A DNA stretch of 64,000 nucleotides from Nocardioides pinisoli (lineage in GTDB: Bacteria; Actinomycetota; Actinomycetes; Propionibacteriales; Nocardioidaceae), in contig NZ_JANARS010000001.1 of assembly GCF_024199985.1 (NCBI RefSeq), positions 770,198 to 834,197 on the forward strand, given 5' to 3'. Positions 50,453 to 63,846 of the stretch are shown piece by piece (the stretch's first letter is position 1; each line of letters starts with the position of its first letter). The notes under the pieces are model-generated. The model searched no databases. It worked only from the letters and a program-made list of their open reading frames with translations, and was not told where the DNA came from. The translations under genes were made by a program, and so were the position numbers.

Positions 50453-51853
50453 TCAGGCGAGGTAGCGATCGAGGGCGGCCATCGCGTCCTCGGGCTCGAA
50501 GCCGGTGGCGCGCAGCTTGGCGAGCGACATCGCGGAGTTGAGCGGGCGGGGGGCGAAGGGGTTGCCCTGCGCCAGCACCCCCTCGGCGTACGCCGCCGTG
50601 GTCGTGCCCGACACGTCGTCGGCGCTGCGGCCGGAGCGCTCGAAGACCGCCTGCGCGATCTCGCGCCACGACATCGCGGGGCCGCCGTTGGACACGTGGT
50701 AGGTGCCGAAGGCGGCGTCGGTGTCGAGGAGGTGGCGGGTCGCCCGGACCAGCTCGTCGGTGAACGTCAGCCGGCCGACCTGGTCGTCGACCACGCTGGG
50801 GGAGACGCCCTTCTCGGCGAGCGCCTGCATGGTGCGGACGAAGTTCTTGCCCTCGCCGATCACCCATGACGTGCGCAGCACGTAGTGGCGCGGGGCGAGG
50901 GAGACCGCGACGTCGCCGGCGGCCTTGCTCTGCGCGTAGACGCCGAGCGGCGCGAGCGGCTCGTCCTCGGTGTGGCCGGGGTCGAGCGGCGCGGTGCCGT
51001 CGTAGACGTAGTCGGAGGAGTAGTGGACGAGCGTGAAGCCGTGCTCGCGGGCCAGGCCGGCGAGGGTGGCGGGAGCGGTGGCGTTAGCCGACCAGGCCGC
51101 GACGCGTCCCTCGGGCGTCTCGGCGGTGTCGACGGCGGTGTAGGCGGCGGCGTTGAGCACGACGCCGTAGTCGTGCCACGGCCAGGCCGCGACGGCCTCG
51201 GCGTCGGTGACGTCGAGCTCGGCGCGGGTGACGGCCTCGCTGCCCGGGAAGGCGGCCGCGAGGGCGAGGCCGAGCTGGCCGCCACCGCCGAGGACGAGCG
51301 TCTTCCTGCCCGGGATCGCGGTGCTCGGGTCGAGCCCGGGGTTGTCCTGGTCCTTCTCGCTGATGATCGCCTCGGACAGCGGGATCGGCCAGTCGATCGC
51401 GACCGTGCTGTCGTCGAGCGCGAGCGCGGGGTAGGCGATGCCGGGGCGCCAGTGGGCGTTGACCAGGTAGGTGTAGGCCGTGGCGTCCTCGAGCACCTGA
51501 TAGCTGTTGCCGACGCCGCGCGGCACGAAGACCGCGACGGAGGTGTCCATCTCGAGGGTGAACGTCGCGCCGAAGGTGTCGCCCTCGCGCATGTCGACCC
51601 AGGCGCCGAAGATCCGGCCGGTGGCCAGCGACACGAACTTGTCCCACGGCTCGGTGTGGATGCCGCGCGTCACGCCGCGGTCCTTGTTGAAGGAGACGTT
51701 GTTCTGCACCGGCCCGAAGTCGGGCAGCCCTACGCTGCGCATCTTCTCGCGCTGCCAGTTCTCCTTGAAGAACCCGCGGGCGTCGTCGCGCCGGTCGAGG
51801 CGTACGACGACGAGGCCGGGGATCGGCGTGGTCTCGAGGGAGGGGAGGGTCAT
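50453..51853 (-). CDS. rmlCD: RmlC-RmlD fusion: dTDP-rhamnose epimerase and reductase
   Basis: The 466-residue product joins two enzymes of dTDP-L-rhamnose synthesis. Residues 1-180 are a cupin RmlC-type epimerase (RRDDARGFFKENWQREKM, RGIHTEPWDKFV with His66, VPRGVGNSYQVLED). From about 185 a Rossmann RmlD reductase follows (KTLVLGGGGQLGLALA, HYSSDYVYDGTAPLDPG, YAQSKAAGD, LRTSWVIG). It performs the last two steps after RmlB and lies 10 bp downstream of rmlB in the same operon. The two are usually separate proteins; fused forms are known in actinobacteria. Confidence 0.92.
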   Translation of the reverse strand: MTLPSLETTPIPGLVVVRLDRRDDARGFFKENWQREKMRSVGLPDFGPVQNNVSFNKDRGVTRGIHTEPWDKFVSLATGRIFGAWVDMREGDTFGATFTLEMDTSVAVFVPRGVGNSYQVLEDATAYTYLVNAHWRPGIAYPALALDDSTVAIDWPIPLSEAIISEKDQDNPGLDPSTAIPGRKTLVLGGGGQLGLALAAAFPGSEAVTRAELDVTDAEAVAAWPWHDYGVVLNAAAYTAVDTAETPEGRVAAWSANATAPATLAGLAREHGFTLVHYSSDYVYDGTAPLDPGHTEDEPLAPLGVYAQSKAAGDVAVSLAPRHYVLRTSWVIGEGKNFVRTMQALAEKGVSPSVVDDQVGRLTFTDELVRATRHLLDTDAAFGTYHVSNGGPAMSWREIAQAVFERSGRSADDVSGTTTAAYAEGVLAQGNPFAPRPLNSAMSLAKLRATGFEPEDAMAALDRYLA

Positions 51854-51863
51854 CGGTGCGAGC

Positions 51864-54756
<2,893 letters not shown>

Positions 54757-54818
54757 GCCGACATGGTGCCAAAGGGGCGAGGACCGCGAAGAATCCCGGC
54801 TGGAGATCCCGGACGCCC

Positions 54819-54830
54819 TAGGGTGCAGCC
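54819..54830 (+). promoter_or_regulatory. -10 box of leaderless rmlA
   Basis: TAGGGT (54819-54824) is 6 nt from ATG 54831. The start codon is probably at or within one or two bases of the transcript 5' end. Confidence 0.5.
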
Positions 54831-55697
54831 ATGCGCGGAATCATCCTGGCCGGCGGGACCGGCTCCCGACTGCACCCGATCACGCAGGGGATCAGCAAGC
54901 AGCTGGTGCCGGTCTACGACAAGCCGATGATCTACTACCCGCTCTCCACGCTGATGCTGGCGGGGATCCGGGACGTCCTGATCATCACCACGCCCCACGA
55001 GGCCGACGGCTTCCACCGCCTGCTGGGCGACGGGTCGCAGTTCGGCATCAACCTGACCTTCGCGGTGCAGCCCTCGCCGGACGGGCTGGCGCAGGCCTTC
55101 ATCATCGGCGCCGACCACATCGGCGACCAGCGGTCCGCGCTCGTCCTCGGCGACAACATCTTCTACGGCTCCGGCCTCGGCCACCAGCTGCTCCGCTTCT
55201 CCGAGCTCGACGGGGCCGCCGTCTTCGGCTACCACGTCGCCGACCCGCGCGCCTACGGCGTCGTGGAGTTCGACGAGCAGGGCCGCGCGCTGTCGCTCGA
55301 GGAGAAGCCGGACAACCCCAAGAGCGACTTCGCGGTGCCGGGGCTCTACTTCTACGACAACGACGTCGTCCAGTACGCCGCCGAGCTGAAGCCGTCCGCG
55401 CGCGGCGAGCTCGAGATCACCGACCTCAACCGGCGCTACCTCGAGGAGGGCCGCCTCCACGTCGAGGTGCTGCCGCGCGGCACCGCGTGGCTCGACACCG
55501 GCACGTTCGACTCGCTCAACGACGCCTCCAACTTCGTGCGCACCATCGAGGGCCGGCAGGGCTTCAAGGTCGGCGCGCCGGAGGAGGTCGCGTGGCGGAT
55601 GGGCTGGCTGTCCGACGACGAGCTGGTCGAGCGCGCCCAGCCGCTGCGCAAGAGCGGCTACGGCGAGTACCTGCTCGGCCTGCTGCAGCACGGGTGA
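54831..55697 (+). CDS. rmlA: Glucose-1-phosphate thymidylyltransferase
   Basis: The 288-residue enzyme makes dTDP-glucose, the first step toward dTDP-rhamnose. [20 protein letters not shown] is the nucleotide-binding loop with catalytic Arg and Lys; [30 protein letters not shown] and [20 protein letters not shown] follow the family exactly. Length is typical. A lipoprotein gene starts inside its stop codon (GTGA), so the two are coupled. Confidence 0.96.
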   Translation: MRGIILAGGTGSRLHPITQGISKQLVPVYDKPMIYYPLSTLMLAGIRDVLIITTPHEADGFHRLLGDGSQFGINLTFAVQPSPDGLAQAFIIGADHIGDQRSALVLGDNIFYGSGLGHQLLRFSELDGAAVFGYHVADPRAYGVVEFDEQGRALSLEEKPDNPKSDFAVPGLYFYDNDVVQYAAELKPSARGELEITDLNRRYLEEGRLHVEVLPRGTAWLDTGTFDSLNDASNFVRTIEGRQGFKVGAPEEVAWRMGWLSDDELVERAQPLRKSGYGEYLLGLLQHG

Positions 55698-56218
55698 CGC
55701 CACGCGTCGACCGGCTGCCACGGCTCCTGCCGGCCCTCGCTCTGACCCTGGGGCTCGGGTCGTGCGGCGACCCCGACCCCGAGCAGGCCGCCGAGGAGCT
55801 CGCCGCGAGGAAGCAGGCGGTCACCGCGGAGCTGCGGGACATGGCCACCACGCTCACCGGTGAAGGGCTCGCGGTCGAGCGCGCGCAGGGGCGCGTCGAG
55901 AGCGGGGGCATGTCGACCTACCGCTCCGAGGACTACCTGGTCTCGGCCGTCGTGGTCGGCGAGGGGGACGAGGACGAGCTGGTCGACCGGACGGCGACGG
56001 CCCTCGAGGAGGCCGGCTGGACCCGCACGTCCGACGGCCTCGACGCCGACCAGCCGTGGGCCCAGCTCGAGCGCGACGACTTCCGCACGACGATCAGCTG
56101 GACCAGGCACGGCGAGCGCGAGCTGGTGCTCAGCCTCGACCAGGACGGCGAGGTCGAGGTGCCCGAGGACACCGACCCGGTCGACCGCGACGACGCCGAG
56201 GACATCCCGCTGGACTGA
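55694..56218 (+). CDS. Small lipoprotein of unknown function
   Basis: The 174-residue product starts at GTG 55694, overlapping the rmlA stop by 4 bp. It has a signal with lipobox LTLGLGSC, an acidic helical segment ([20 protein letters not shown]) and a compact domain ([51 protein letters not shown]). The pattern resembles small LppA/YbbD-like lipoproteins of actinobacteria, but I cannot name a family. Its role is unknown despite coupling to rmlA. Confidence 0.75.
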   Translation: MTPRVDRLPRLLPALALTLGLGSCGDPDPEQAAEELAARKQAVTAELRDMATTLTGEGLAVERAQGRVESGGMSTYRSEDYLVSAVVVGEGDEDELVDRTATALEEAGWTRTSDGLDADQPWAQLERDDFRTTISWTRHGERELVLSLDQDGEVEVPEDTDPVDRDDAEDIPLD

Positions 56219-56236
56219 CGCGTCCCCGCTCGGCGG

Positions 56237-57172
56237 TCAGGGGAGGTCGGCGGCGACCATCCGGCGCACGATCTCGGCGAAGTCGACGGTGGGCGCCCAG
56301 CCCAGCTCCTCGCGCGCCCGGGTCGCGTCACCGACCAGCTCTGTCGGGTCGGCCGGGCGGAAGAACGCGGCGTCCTGCCGCACGAGGTGCTCCCAGTCGT
56401 CGATCCCGGCGGCTGCGAAGGCGGCGGCCACGAAGTCGCGCACGGAGTGGGCGGCGCCGGTGGCGACGACGTAGTCGCCCGGCTCGTAGGCCCGGGCGGC
56501 CCGCACCATCGCGTCGACGTAGTCGGGAGCCCAGCCCCAGTCGCGGCGGACGTCGATGTTGCCGAGGACCAGCTCGTCGGCCTCGCCCCGCGCGATGGCG
56601 GCCACCGTCGAGGTGATCTTGCGGGTGACGAAGCGCGGGTGCCGGCGCGGGGACTCGTGGTTGTAGAGGATCGCGCTCGACACGTGCAGGTCGCGCTGCC
56701 GGAAGACGCGGGCGGACAGGTGCGCGAAGGCCTTCGCGGCGCCGTACGGGTTGACCGGCGCGATCGGGGTCTGCTCGTCCTGCGGCGACTCCGCCGCCTC
56801 GCCGAAGATCTCCGCGCTCGACGCCTGCACGAGGCGTACGCCGTCGACCGCGCGCGCCGACTCCATCAGCGCGACCGCGGCCAGGCCGTTGACGTGCGCG
56901 GTGCGGTCGGGCTCGTCCCACGACTGGGCGACCGAGCTGATCGCGGCGAGGTTGTAGACCTCGCGCGGCGCGATCTCGCGCACCAGCCGCCGGGTGGCCT
57001 CGACGTCGCCCAGGTCGCCGGCGTGGAGCACGACCTGCTCCGGGCAGTGGGCCGGGTGGCCGTCCGCCTCCAGGACCAGCGCGTGGACCTCCATGCCGTC
57101 GGCCACCAGCCGCTCCGCCAGGTAGGTGCCGTCCTGGCCGCCGATGCCGGTGATGAACGCGGCTGCGGTCAC
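56237..57172 (-). CDS. GMD-like NDP-sugar dehydratase/reductase (SDR)
   Basis: The 311-residue extended SDR starts at GTG 57172, overlapping the end of the gmd gene by 4 bp. It has [41 protein letters not shown] (Tyr-x3-Lys) and [16 protein letters not shown], the last being characteristic of GDP-mannose 4,6-dehydratases. As the second GMD-type gene in the operon it may be the partner 4-keto reductase (Rmd-like) giving GDP-rhamnose or a related sugar, or a second dehydratase. Confidence 0.82.
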   Translation of the reverse strand: MTAAAFITGIGGQDGTYLAERLVADGMEVHALVLEADGHPAHCPEQVVLHAGDLGDVEATRRLVREIAPREVYNLAAISSVAQSWDEPDRTAHVNGLAAVALMESARAVDGVRLVQASSAEIFGEAAESPQDEQTPIAPVNPYGAAKAFAHLSARVFRQRDLHVSSAILYNHESPRRHPRFVTRKITSTVAAIARGEADELVLGNIDVRRDWGWAPDYVDAMVRAARAYEPGDYVVATGAAHSVRDFVAAAFAAAGIDDWEHLVRQDAAFFRPADPTELVGDATRAREELGWAPTVDFAEIVRRMVAADLP

Positions 57173-58149
57173 CAGCCCGCCTTGACCGCCGCGATGTCGC
57201 TGTCGACCATCATCGCGACGAGCTCGGCGAAGGAGACGGTGGGCGTCCAGCCGAGCTTGTCCTTGGCCTTGCTCGCGTCGCCGATGAGGAGCTCGACCTC
57301 GGCGGGCCGCATGAAGCGCGGGTCCTGGGTGACGTGCTTGCTCCAGTCGTCGATGCCGACGTGGGTGAAGGCGAGGTCGAGGAAGTCGCGGATCGACCAG
57401 GTCTCGCCGGTGGCGATGACGTAGTCGTCGGCCTCGTCCTGCTGCAGCATCCGCCACATCGCCTCGACGTAGTCGCCGGCGTAGCCCCAGTCGCGGCGGG
57501 CGTCGAGGTTGCCGAGCGCCATCGAGTCCTGCTGGCCGAGGTGGATCCGGGCGACGGCCTGGCTGATCTTGCGGGTCACGAACTCCGGCCCGCGGCGCGG
57601 CGACTCGTGGTTGAACAGGATGCCCGAGGAGGCGTGCATGCCGTAGGACTCGCGGTAGTTGATCGTCATGTAGTGGCCGTAGACCTTGCTCACGCCGTAG
57701 GGCGAGCGGGGCCACAGCAGGGTGGTCTCCGACTGGGGGACCTCCTGCACCTTGCCGAACATCTCCGAGCTCGAGGCCTGGTAGAAGCGGATCGACGAGG
57801 GGTCGTCGCCGGCGTGGAGGCGTACGGCCTCGAGCATGTTGAGCACGCCCATGGCGGTGACGTCGCTGGTGACGAAGGCGTTCTCCCAGGAGTAGGCCAC
57901 GAAGGAGATCGCGCCCAGGTTGTAGACCTCGTCGGGCTGCGAGTCACGCATCGCCCGCATCAGGCTCGACAGGTCGGTCAGGTCGCCGTTGTGCAGCTGC
58001 ACGTCGGGGACGACCTTCGAGACCAGCTCGCGGCGGGGGTTGTTCTGGCCGCGGATCAGTCCGTGGACGTCGTACCCCTTCTCGAGCAGCAGCTCGGCGA
58101 GGTAGAGGCCGTCCTGGCCGGTGATTCCGGTGATGAGAGCGCAGGGCAT
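57169..58149 (-). CDS. gmd: GDP-mannose 4,6-dehydratase
   Basis: The 326-residue product converts GDP-mannose to GDP-4-keto-6-deoxymannose. Signatures: [55 protein letters not shown] and [17 protein letters not shown]. The start is uncertain: ATG 58149, 58158 and 58173 are all in frame within 24 bp, and none has a strong ribosome site. With its neighbour it supplies a GDP-deoxyhexose for the exopolysaccharide. It is divergent from galE. Confidence 0.93.
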   Translation of the reverse strand: MPCALITGITGQDGLYLAELLLEKGYDVHGLIRGQNNPRRELVSKVVPDVQLHNGDLTDLSSLMRAMRDSQPDEVYNLGAISFVAYSWENAFVTSDVTAMGVLNMLEAVRLHAGDDPSSIRFYQASSSEMFGKVQEVPQSETTLLWPRSPYGVSKVYGHYMTINYRESYGMHASSGILFNHESPRRGPEFVTRKISQAVARIHLGQQDSMALGNLDARRDWGYAGDYVEAMWRMLQQDEADDYVIATGETWSIRDFLDLAFTHVGIDDWSKHVTQDPRFMRPAEVELLIGDASKAKDKLGWTPTVSFAELVAMMVDSDIAAVKAGW

Positions 58150-58178
58150 GCGACGCATTCTGTCAGCACGCATCTCGT

Positions 58179-58191
58179 TAGGGTGGACGGC
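58179..58191 (+). promoter_or_regulatory. -10 box of leaderless galE
   Basis: TAGGGT (58179-58184) is 7 nt from ATG 58192. It lies inside the 42-bp divergent gap with gmd. Confidence 0.5.
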
Positions 58192-59205
58192 ATGAAGATC
58201 CTCGTCAGCGGCGGTGCCGGCTACATCGGCTCGCACACCGTCATCCAGCTCGTCGCCGCCGGCTACGACGTCGTCATCGTCGACAACTTCAGCAACTCCC
58301 ACCCCACGGTGCTCGGCCGGCTGGAGTCCCTCACCGGGACGCCGATCACGCTGCACTCCTTCGACCTGTGCGACCACGACAAGACCGAGCACCTCTTCGC
58401 GAGCGAGCACTTCGACGGCGTGATCCACTTCGCCGGCCACAAGGCCGTCGGCGAGAGTGTCGAGAAGCCGCTCGACTACTACGAGAACAATCTCGTCTCC
58501 ACCTTCTCGCTCGTGCGGGCGATGCAGAAGTACGACGTCGACAAGCTGGTCTTCTCCTCCAGCGCGACGGTCTACGGCGAGGACCAGGCCGGGGCGACCG
58601 AGGACCGCCGCACCTACGCGACCAACCCCTACGGCTGGACCAAGGTGATGCAGGAGCAGATCCTGCGCGACGTCGCGGTCGCTCGGCCCCAGATGCGGTT
58701 CGCGCTGCTGCGCTACTTCAACCCCGTCGGCGCGCACCCGTCCGGCACCATCGGCGAGGACCCGTCGGGGATCCCCAACAACCTGGTGCCCTACATCGCG
58801 CAGGTCGCGGTCGGCAAGCGCGACAAGCTCCTGGTCTTCGGCGACGACTACGACACGGTGGACGGCACCGGCGTCCGTGACTACATCCACGTCGAGGACC
58901 TCGCCGCGGGCCACATCGCCGCCCTCAAGGCGCTCGAGGACACCGACGAGGCGGTCCACACCTGGAACCTCGGCTCGGGCCACGGCACCAGCGTGCTGGA
59001 GATGCTCCGCGCCTTCGAGCGCGCGGTGGGTCGCGAGCTCCCCTACGAGGTCGTGGCCCGGCGCCCCGGCGACATCGCCACGTCCTACGCCGACCCGTCC
59101 AAGGCCAACCGCGAGCTCGGCTGGCGCACCAAGCGGTCGGTCGACGAGATGGCCGCTGACACCTGGCGCTGGCAGTCGCAGAACCCCCGGGGCTTCGCCG
59201 GCTGA
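58192..59205 (+). CDS. galE: UDP-glucose 4-epimerase
   Basis: The 337-residue SDR interconverts UDP-glucose and UDP-galactose. It has [62 protein letters not shown] (Tyr-x3-Lys) and [18 protein letters not shown], all standard for GalE. It provides UDP-galactose for polymer synthesis or galactose use. It is monocistronic; a repeat and a DUF559 gene follow. Confidence 0.96.
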   Translation: MKILVSGGAGYIGSHTVIQLVAAGYDVVIVDNFSNSHPTVLGRLESLTGTPITLHSFDLCDHDKTEHLFASEHFDGVIHFAGHKAVGESVEKPLDYYENNLVSTFSLVRAMQKYDVDKLVFSSSATVYGEDQAGATEDRRTYATNPYGWTKVMQEQILRDVAVARPQMRFALLRYFNPVGAHPSGTIGEDPSGIPNNLVPYIAQVAVGKRDKLLVFGDDYDTVDGTGVRDYIHVEDLAAGHIAALKALEDTDEAVHTWNLGSGHGTSVLEMLRAFERAVGRELPYEVVARRPGDIATSYADPSKANRELGWRTKRSVDEMAADTWRWQSQNPRGFAG

Positions 59206-59232
59206 CGCTTCGTCGGGCCCTCGACACCAGGA

Positions 59233-59305
59233 AGGCAGTTCGGGCGATGCAGCGCTCGGCTGAGCGTGGCCGGACCTGCCCGGCGCGCGAACTGCCTGCA
59301 TGGTG
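59233..59305. repeat. Left flanking repeat of DUF559 gene 59356-60228
   Basis: A 73-bp copy starting AGGCAGTTC and containing CGAACTGCCT (59288-59297), so its ends are inverted repeats; the middle contains CTGAGCGTGGC. The end GAACTGCCTGCATGGTG recurs as GAACTGCCTTCATGGTG in the right copy. It lies 50 bp upstream of the DUF559 ATG. Confidence 0.8.
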
Positions 59306-59355
59306 CTTGTGGATGAGGCGAGCGGGCGACCGGCGCTCGATGTCAGGGTCGAGGC

Positions 59356-60228
59356 ATGGACCCGGTCGTGGCGCTGCGCGAGCTCGGCGGGGTCGGCACG
59401 CTCCAGGAGGTGCTGGGGCTCACGACCCGGTCGCAGCTGGCGGGTGCCCTCGCCGACGGACGGCTCCATAAGCCTCGCCACAACAGGTACTGCCTCGCGG
59501 ACCTCGAGGGCACCATGCGCGCCGTCGCCCGAACCGGGGGTACTGCCTCCCACCTGAGCGCCGCCCAGGAGTTCGGCTGGAAGCTCAAGCACGACCCGCT
59601 GCGTCCGTGCGTCACGCTGCCTCGGAGTGCTCGCAAGCCTCGGGGTCCCTACGAGCTGCACTGGGCCGACCTGTCCGAGCGCGAGCTGAGGCGCAATGTC
59701 ACCTCCCGCACGCGCACGGTCATCGACTGCGCGCGGACCTACGACTTCGACGTGGCGCTCTGCGTGGCGGACTCGGCGATGCGCGAGGGCATCATCGACC
59801 GCGACGACCTCCTGGTCGCCGCCGCTCGTAGCCCACGGACCGGGCGCGCGAAGGCCCTGCGGGTCGCAGCGGAGGCGTCCCACCTGCGGGCCAATCCGTT
59901 CGAGACCTGCCTCTACGTGATCGCTGCGTCGGTGCCAGGCATCGACGTCGTCCCGCAGGGGCACGTCCCGGGCGTGGGTTTCGTCGACCTGCTGGAGCGC
60001 CGTCTGGGGATCGTGATGGAGGCCGAGTCGCTGGAGCACCACTGGACCAAGGCCGGCCTCCAGCGAGACGTGGACCGCTACACGAGGGCCGCTCGCCTGG
60101 GGCTGGTGGTCCTGAGGTTCACCTGGACCGAGGTGATGTTCCGGCCCGACGACGTGCGCGCTGCGATCGAGGACGTCGTCCGGTGGCGCACCGTGCAGGC
60201 AGTTGGGCGCCACGGGCTGGCCGCCTGA
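59356..60228 (+). CDS. DUF559 endonuclease-like protein with AbiEi-type N-terminus
   Basis: The 290-residue product starts at ATG 59356. It has a winged-helix N-terminus ([31 protein letters not shown]), a middle domain with [20 protein letters not shown], and the nuclease-like core: NPFETCLY (Glu183), [20 protein letters not shown] (Asp211, Glu222) and [15 protein letters not shown]. It is clearly a paralogue of 43123-43977. It is a solitary gene with direct repeats on both sides; its last seven codons lie inside the right repeat. DNA target and biological role are unknown. Confidence 0.85.
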   Translation: MDPVVALRELGGVGTLQEVLGLTTRSQLAGALADGRLHKPRHNRYCLADLEGTMRAVARTGGTASHLSAAQEFGWKLKHDPLRPCVTLPRSARKPRGPYELHWADLSERELRRNVTSRTRTVIDCARTYDFDVALCVADSAMREGIIDRDDLLVAAARSPRTGRAKALRVAAEASHLRANPFETCLYVIAASVPGIDVVPQGHVPGVGFVDLLERRLGIVMEAESLEHHWTKAGLQRDVDRYTRAARLGLVVLRFTWTEVMFRPDDVRAAIEDVVRWRTVQAVGRHGLAA

Positions 60229-60270
60229 GCGTGGCTGGTGCCGACCGGGGCGTGAACTGCCTTCATGGTG
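60197..60270. repeat. Right flanking repeat of DUF559 gene 59356-60228
   Basis: A 74-bp direct copy of 59233-59305: AGGCAGTT at the left end, CCTGAGCGTGGC in the middle and TGAACTGCCTTCATGGTG at the right end, with inverted ends as in the left copy. It covers the stop codon of the DUF559 gene and reaches to 7 bp before the end of the convergent DHPS-like gene. Confidence 0.8.
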
Positions 60271-60276
60271 TCTGCG

Positions 60277-61179
60277 TCAGCGGACGTCGAGCTCGCCCAT
60301 CGCCCGGAGCACGACGCGGAGGTGGGCGACCTCGTGGATGCGGAGCAGGTGGGAGCCGCCGAGGGCGGCGAGGACGCCGTAGAACCCCTCGGCCTTGCGG
60401 AACTCGTCGCCGAAGAGGTCGTAGGTGTGCGGCAGGGCGTTGCACACCGGCACGCCGAGCGGCCGCAGGCGGAAGCTCTGCGCCAGCACGCGGGCCTGGT
60501 GGCGGGCGCGGGTCATCGGGTCGACGAGGTTGCCGTAGTAGAAGCCCATCCCGGGATCGACGACCACCTTGTCGACACCCGCCGAGCGGGCGTGCTCGAG
60601 CCGGGGGCCGAAGTGGTCGAGCAGCACCGGCATCGGGTCGGCGTCGGGCGGCACGTCGGCGATCTCGCGGACGTTGGCGGTGGTGCCGAAGCACAGCACG
60701 ACGGCGGCGTCGTACTCGGCGGCGAGGGCGAGCATCTCGTCCTCGTGCTGGCGTCCGGTCATGTTGAGCACGCGGGCGCCGGCGTCGAGGCAGGCGCGCA
60801 CGACCTCCGGCTCGTAGGTCTCGACCGAGACGACGGCCTCGGCGGAGAGCTCCTTGACAGCCGGCACGAGGGTTGCGATCTGGTCGGCCGCTGACACGCG
60901 CGCCGCGCGGGCGTTGCTCGACTCGGCGCCGAGGTCGATGAGCGCGGCCCCCTGGGCGGCCTGGATGCGCCCCATGCGGACGGCGTCGGCGGGGCTGGTC
61001 GCCACGCTCTCGCGGTAGGTCGAGTCACGGGAGAGGTTGATGCACCCCATGAGGGTCGCTTGTCCGTCGCCGATCGACACCGGACCGCGTGGGCCGTCGA
61101 GGACGACGGGCGCGACGGGGCTGTCCCACGACCCGCCGTGCTCGGCGTGCAGGGCGGCCAGATCCGCAAGGGTGATCAC
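60277..61179 (-). CDS. Dihydropteroate-synthase-like TIM-barrel protein
   Basis: From GTG 61179 (300 residues; TACCCT lies 7 nt upstream, so I prefer this to ATG 61200). The protein follows the DHPS fold: MGCINLSRDSTYRESV in place of the usual VTPDSFSDGG, IDLGAESSNARAARVSAADQ in place of DVGGESTRPGA, NMTGRQHEDEMLALAAEYDA, and VVVDPGMGFYYGN near the fifth strand. Several canonical substrate residues are replaced, so it may be a DHPS paralogue acting on another pterin-like substrate rather than FolP. It is divergent from a RibD-type reductase. Confidence 0.8.
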   Translation of the reverse strand: MITLADLAALHAEHGGSWDSPVAPVVLDGPRGPVSIGDGQATLMGCINLSRDSTYRESVATSPADAVRMGRIQAAQGAALIDLGAESSNARAARVSAADQIATLVPAVKELSAEAVVSVETYEPEVVRACLDAGARVLNMTGRQHEDEMLALAAEYDAAVVLCFGTTANVREIADVPPDADPMPVLLDHFGPRLEHARSAGVDKVVVDPGMGFYYGNLVDPMTRARHQARVLAQSFRLRPLGVPVCNALPHTYDLFGDEFRKAEGFYGVLAALGGSHLLRIHEVAHLRVVLRAMGELDVR

Positions 61180-61186
61180 GCCCGAA

Positions 61187-61196
61187 AGGGTAGACG
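61187..61196. promoter_or_regulatory. Bidirectional -10 pair sharing TA (DHPS-like / RibD-type)
   Basis: AGGGTAGACG holds TACCCT (complement of 61187-61192) leftward, 7 nt before GTG 61179, and TAGACG (61191-61196) rightward, 5 nt before ATG 61202. They share TA at 61191-61192. The rightward box lacks the final T, so this is the weakest of the three such pairs. Confidence 0.45.
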
Positions 61197-61201
61197 GCAA
61201 G

Positions 61202-61887
<686 letters not shown>

Positions 61888-61906
<19 letters not shown>

Positions 61907-63786
61907 TCCACGACGTAGCTGGGCACGCCCGGCGCGGAGCTGTCCACGCGCGCACCGGTGTCGTTGACGACGTGCTCGATGCTGCCGGCCTCGAGGTTGA
62001 CCGTCAGGACGTGGTGCAGGCGCACCCCGGCCCGGTCGGGCACCTCGAAGCCGCTCTCGGTGGTGATGGAGGGCTTGTTGCGGTTGAAGACGTAGACCCC
62101 GCCGCCGAACAGCTGGTGCCGGAGCACGTCGTCGGCGACCTTGTAGCCCGACCACCCCAGCGTCCCGTCGGGACGGGTCCAGTCGGCCTGGCTCGGCGGG
62201 TCGTAGGGGAGCTCGTTCTGGTAGAGCACGACATGGCCGTCCTCGCCGTTCCAGACGGTGTTGAACTCCTGGTAGTGCTCGACGAAGAGCCCGGTCGCGC
62301 TGACCCGGTCGCCGTCGACGACCAGGCCCTGGCGGCCGATGTTGGTGCGCCAGCGGTCGGTGTCGCCCGCGACGCCCTCGGTGAAGCCCTCGACGCCGTG
62401 GTCGGCGCGCCACACCCACGCGTGGTCGATCAGCACGTCGTCGGCGTCGATGCGCAGCGAGGTGTCGGCGCGGCCGATGTGGGGACCGCCGACGCGGAGG
62501 TAGACGTCGTTGAGGGTCGTGCTGGGCGTGATGGTGCGCGGCTTCTGCTTGTTGCCGGGCTGGCCCTGGATGTGGACCAGGTTGGGCGAGAGCTCGGTGC
62601 CGGCGTCGACGGTGATGCCGGCGAGGACCACGCCCTCGGCCTGGTGCCGTACGACGACCGGGGTCGCGCCGCCGACGGCCGTCAGCGTCGCCTGGCCCAT
62701 GCCCAGCACGACGGTGTCGTCACGGCGGATCACCAGGCTGCGGTCGACGTCGTACACACCCGGGGTGAGCAGCAGGTTCTTGCCGCGGTCGAGCGCCTTG
62801 GCCAGCACGCTCGCGGGCTGCGCGGGGGTCGCCACGTGGAACGACGACAGCGGCAGGTCGCGGCCGGCCGTGGGGCCGTCGGCCCAGCTGATGCCGCGCG
62901 AGTCGGCCTGCGCGGCAGGCACCCGCACCTGCCACGCCCCCGAGGCGCCGATGTGGAGGTAGGGCTTCTCCCGGCTGATCGGGGTGCGGTCGAGGGTGGT
63001 GTAGGGCGGGGTGGGGAAGCCGGCCTCGGAGGGGGCGCCGACGGTGCCGGCGAAGACCTGGTTCCACACGCCGTTGGACCACTCGCCGACCTCGCTGTTG
63101 CGGGTCAGCCACTGCTGCTGGGAGCCGTTGATCACCAGGCCGGTGCGGGAGTCGGCGAGGTAGCCGCCGCTGGCGTACTGCGGCCCGGCGGTGCAGTAGT
63201 CCATGAGCGAGAGGTTGCCGCCGCGGACGTCGACGCGGCGCAGCGAGGCGGCCTGCGAGGTGGCCCAGAAGTTGGCCGAGGCGCGGCACCCGTCCTGGCC
63301 GGTGCCGTTGACCTGGATGGTCAGGTTGGACATCGAGCGCCAGAAGTTGTTGAGCGCGACGCAGTAGCTGGTGCCATTGTCGTTCAGGCAGCGGTTGTAG
63401 ACCTCGACCTTGCCGTTGATGACGGTGTCGGACGGGGAGACGCCGAGCCCGGCGACCTCGGTGTAGTAGCCGACCTTGATTTGCAGGGGCTCGGCGGCGG
63501 TGCCGTAGGTGCCGGGCTGGAAGAGCAGGCTCCAGCGCTCCTCCGACATCTCGGCGTCGACCTGCTGCTGCCAGATGGCGTTGGCGCGCTCACGGATCTC
63601 CGCGACGGGCATGGACGGGTCGAAGACGATGACCCGCTCGCCCAGGTCGGGCGCGGCCGAGCTCGGGGGCGGGGGAGTCGCGGCAGTGCCGGGCGCGAGA
63701 GCCAGCGGCGACAGACCCGCCAGGGCTAGAGCGAGGGCGGTGATCGCCGCGCGCAGGTGCGTACGACGGTGTGGACGTGGGGGCAT
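61888..63786 (-). CDS. Secreted right-handed beta-helix protein (pectate-lyase/GH55-like)
   Basis: The 632-residue product has a signal peptide (HLRAAITALALALAGLSPLA, cleavage near GTAA) and two beta-helix segments: about 60-260 with VINGKVEVYNRCLNDNGTSY, NNFWRSMSNLTIQVNG and ASLRRVDVRGGNLSLMDYC, and about 340-620 with LLLTPGVYDVDRSLVIRRDD, VVLGMGQATLTAVGG and LRIDADDVLIDHAWVWRADH. The layout resembles pectate-lyase-superfamily/GH55 proteins, some of which are annotated as adenylyl cyclases in Streptomyces. Substrate unknown. The strong palindromes upstream suggest LacI-type control by a sugar. Confidence 0.8.
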
Positions 63787-63803
63787 GGGGGGACCTTCCG
63801 GGG

Positions 63804-63846
63804 GTGTGAGAGCGCTTCCACACCTGATGGTGCACCATCAGGTGTG
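63804..63846. promoter_or_regulatory. Two overlapping operator-like palindromes before the beta-helix gene
   Basis: GTGTGAGAGCGCTTCCACAC (63804-63823) is a near-perfect 20-bp palindrome with the AGCGCT core seen in LacI-family operators. It shares CACAC with a perfect 28-bp palindrome (63819-63846) whose left half is CACACCTGATGGTG. Both lie 18-60 bp upstream of the ATG at 63786. The regulator gene is not in the window. Nothing else is recognised from 63847 to 64000. Confidence 0.65.

Noticed and set aside
50016..50867. Repeat-rich - strand frame through the tandem array
   Set aside because: The Arg/His/Pro repeats simply translate the 73-bp DNA repeat; there is no start with a ribosome site and it runs into rmlCD.
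57169..60213. 1014-residue - strand frame extending gmd upstream
   Set aside because: The first 690 residues are antisense to galE and the DUF559 gene; Gmd proper starts near 58149.
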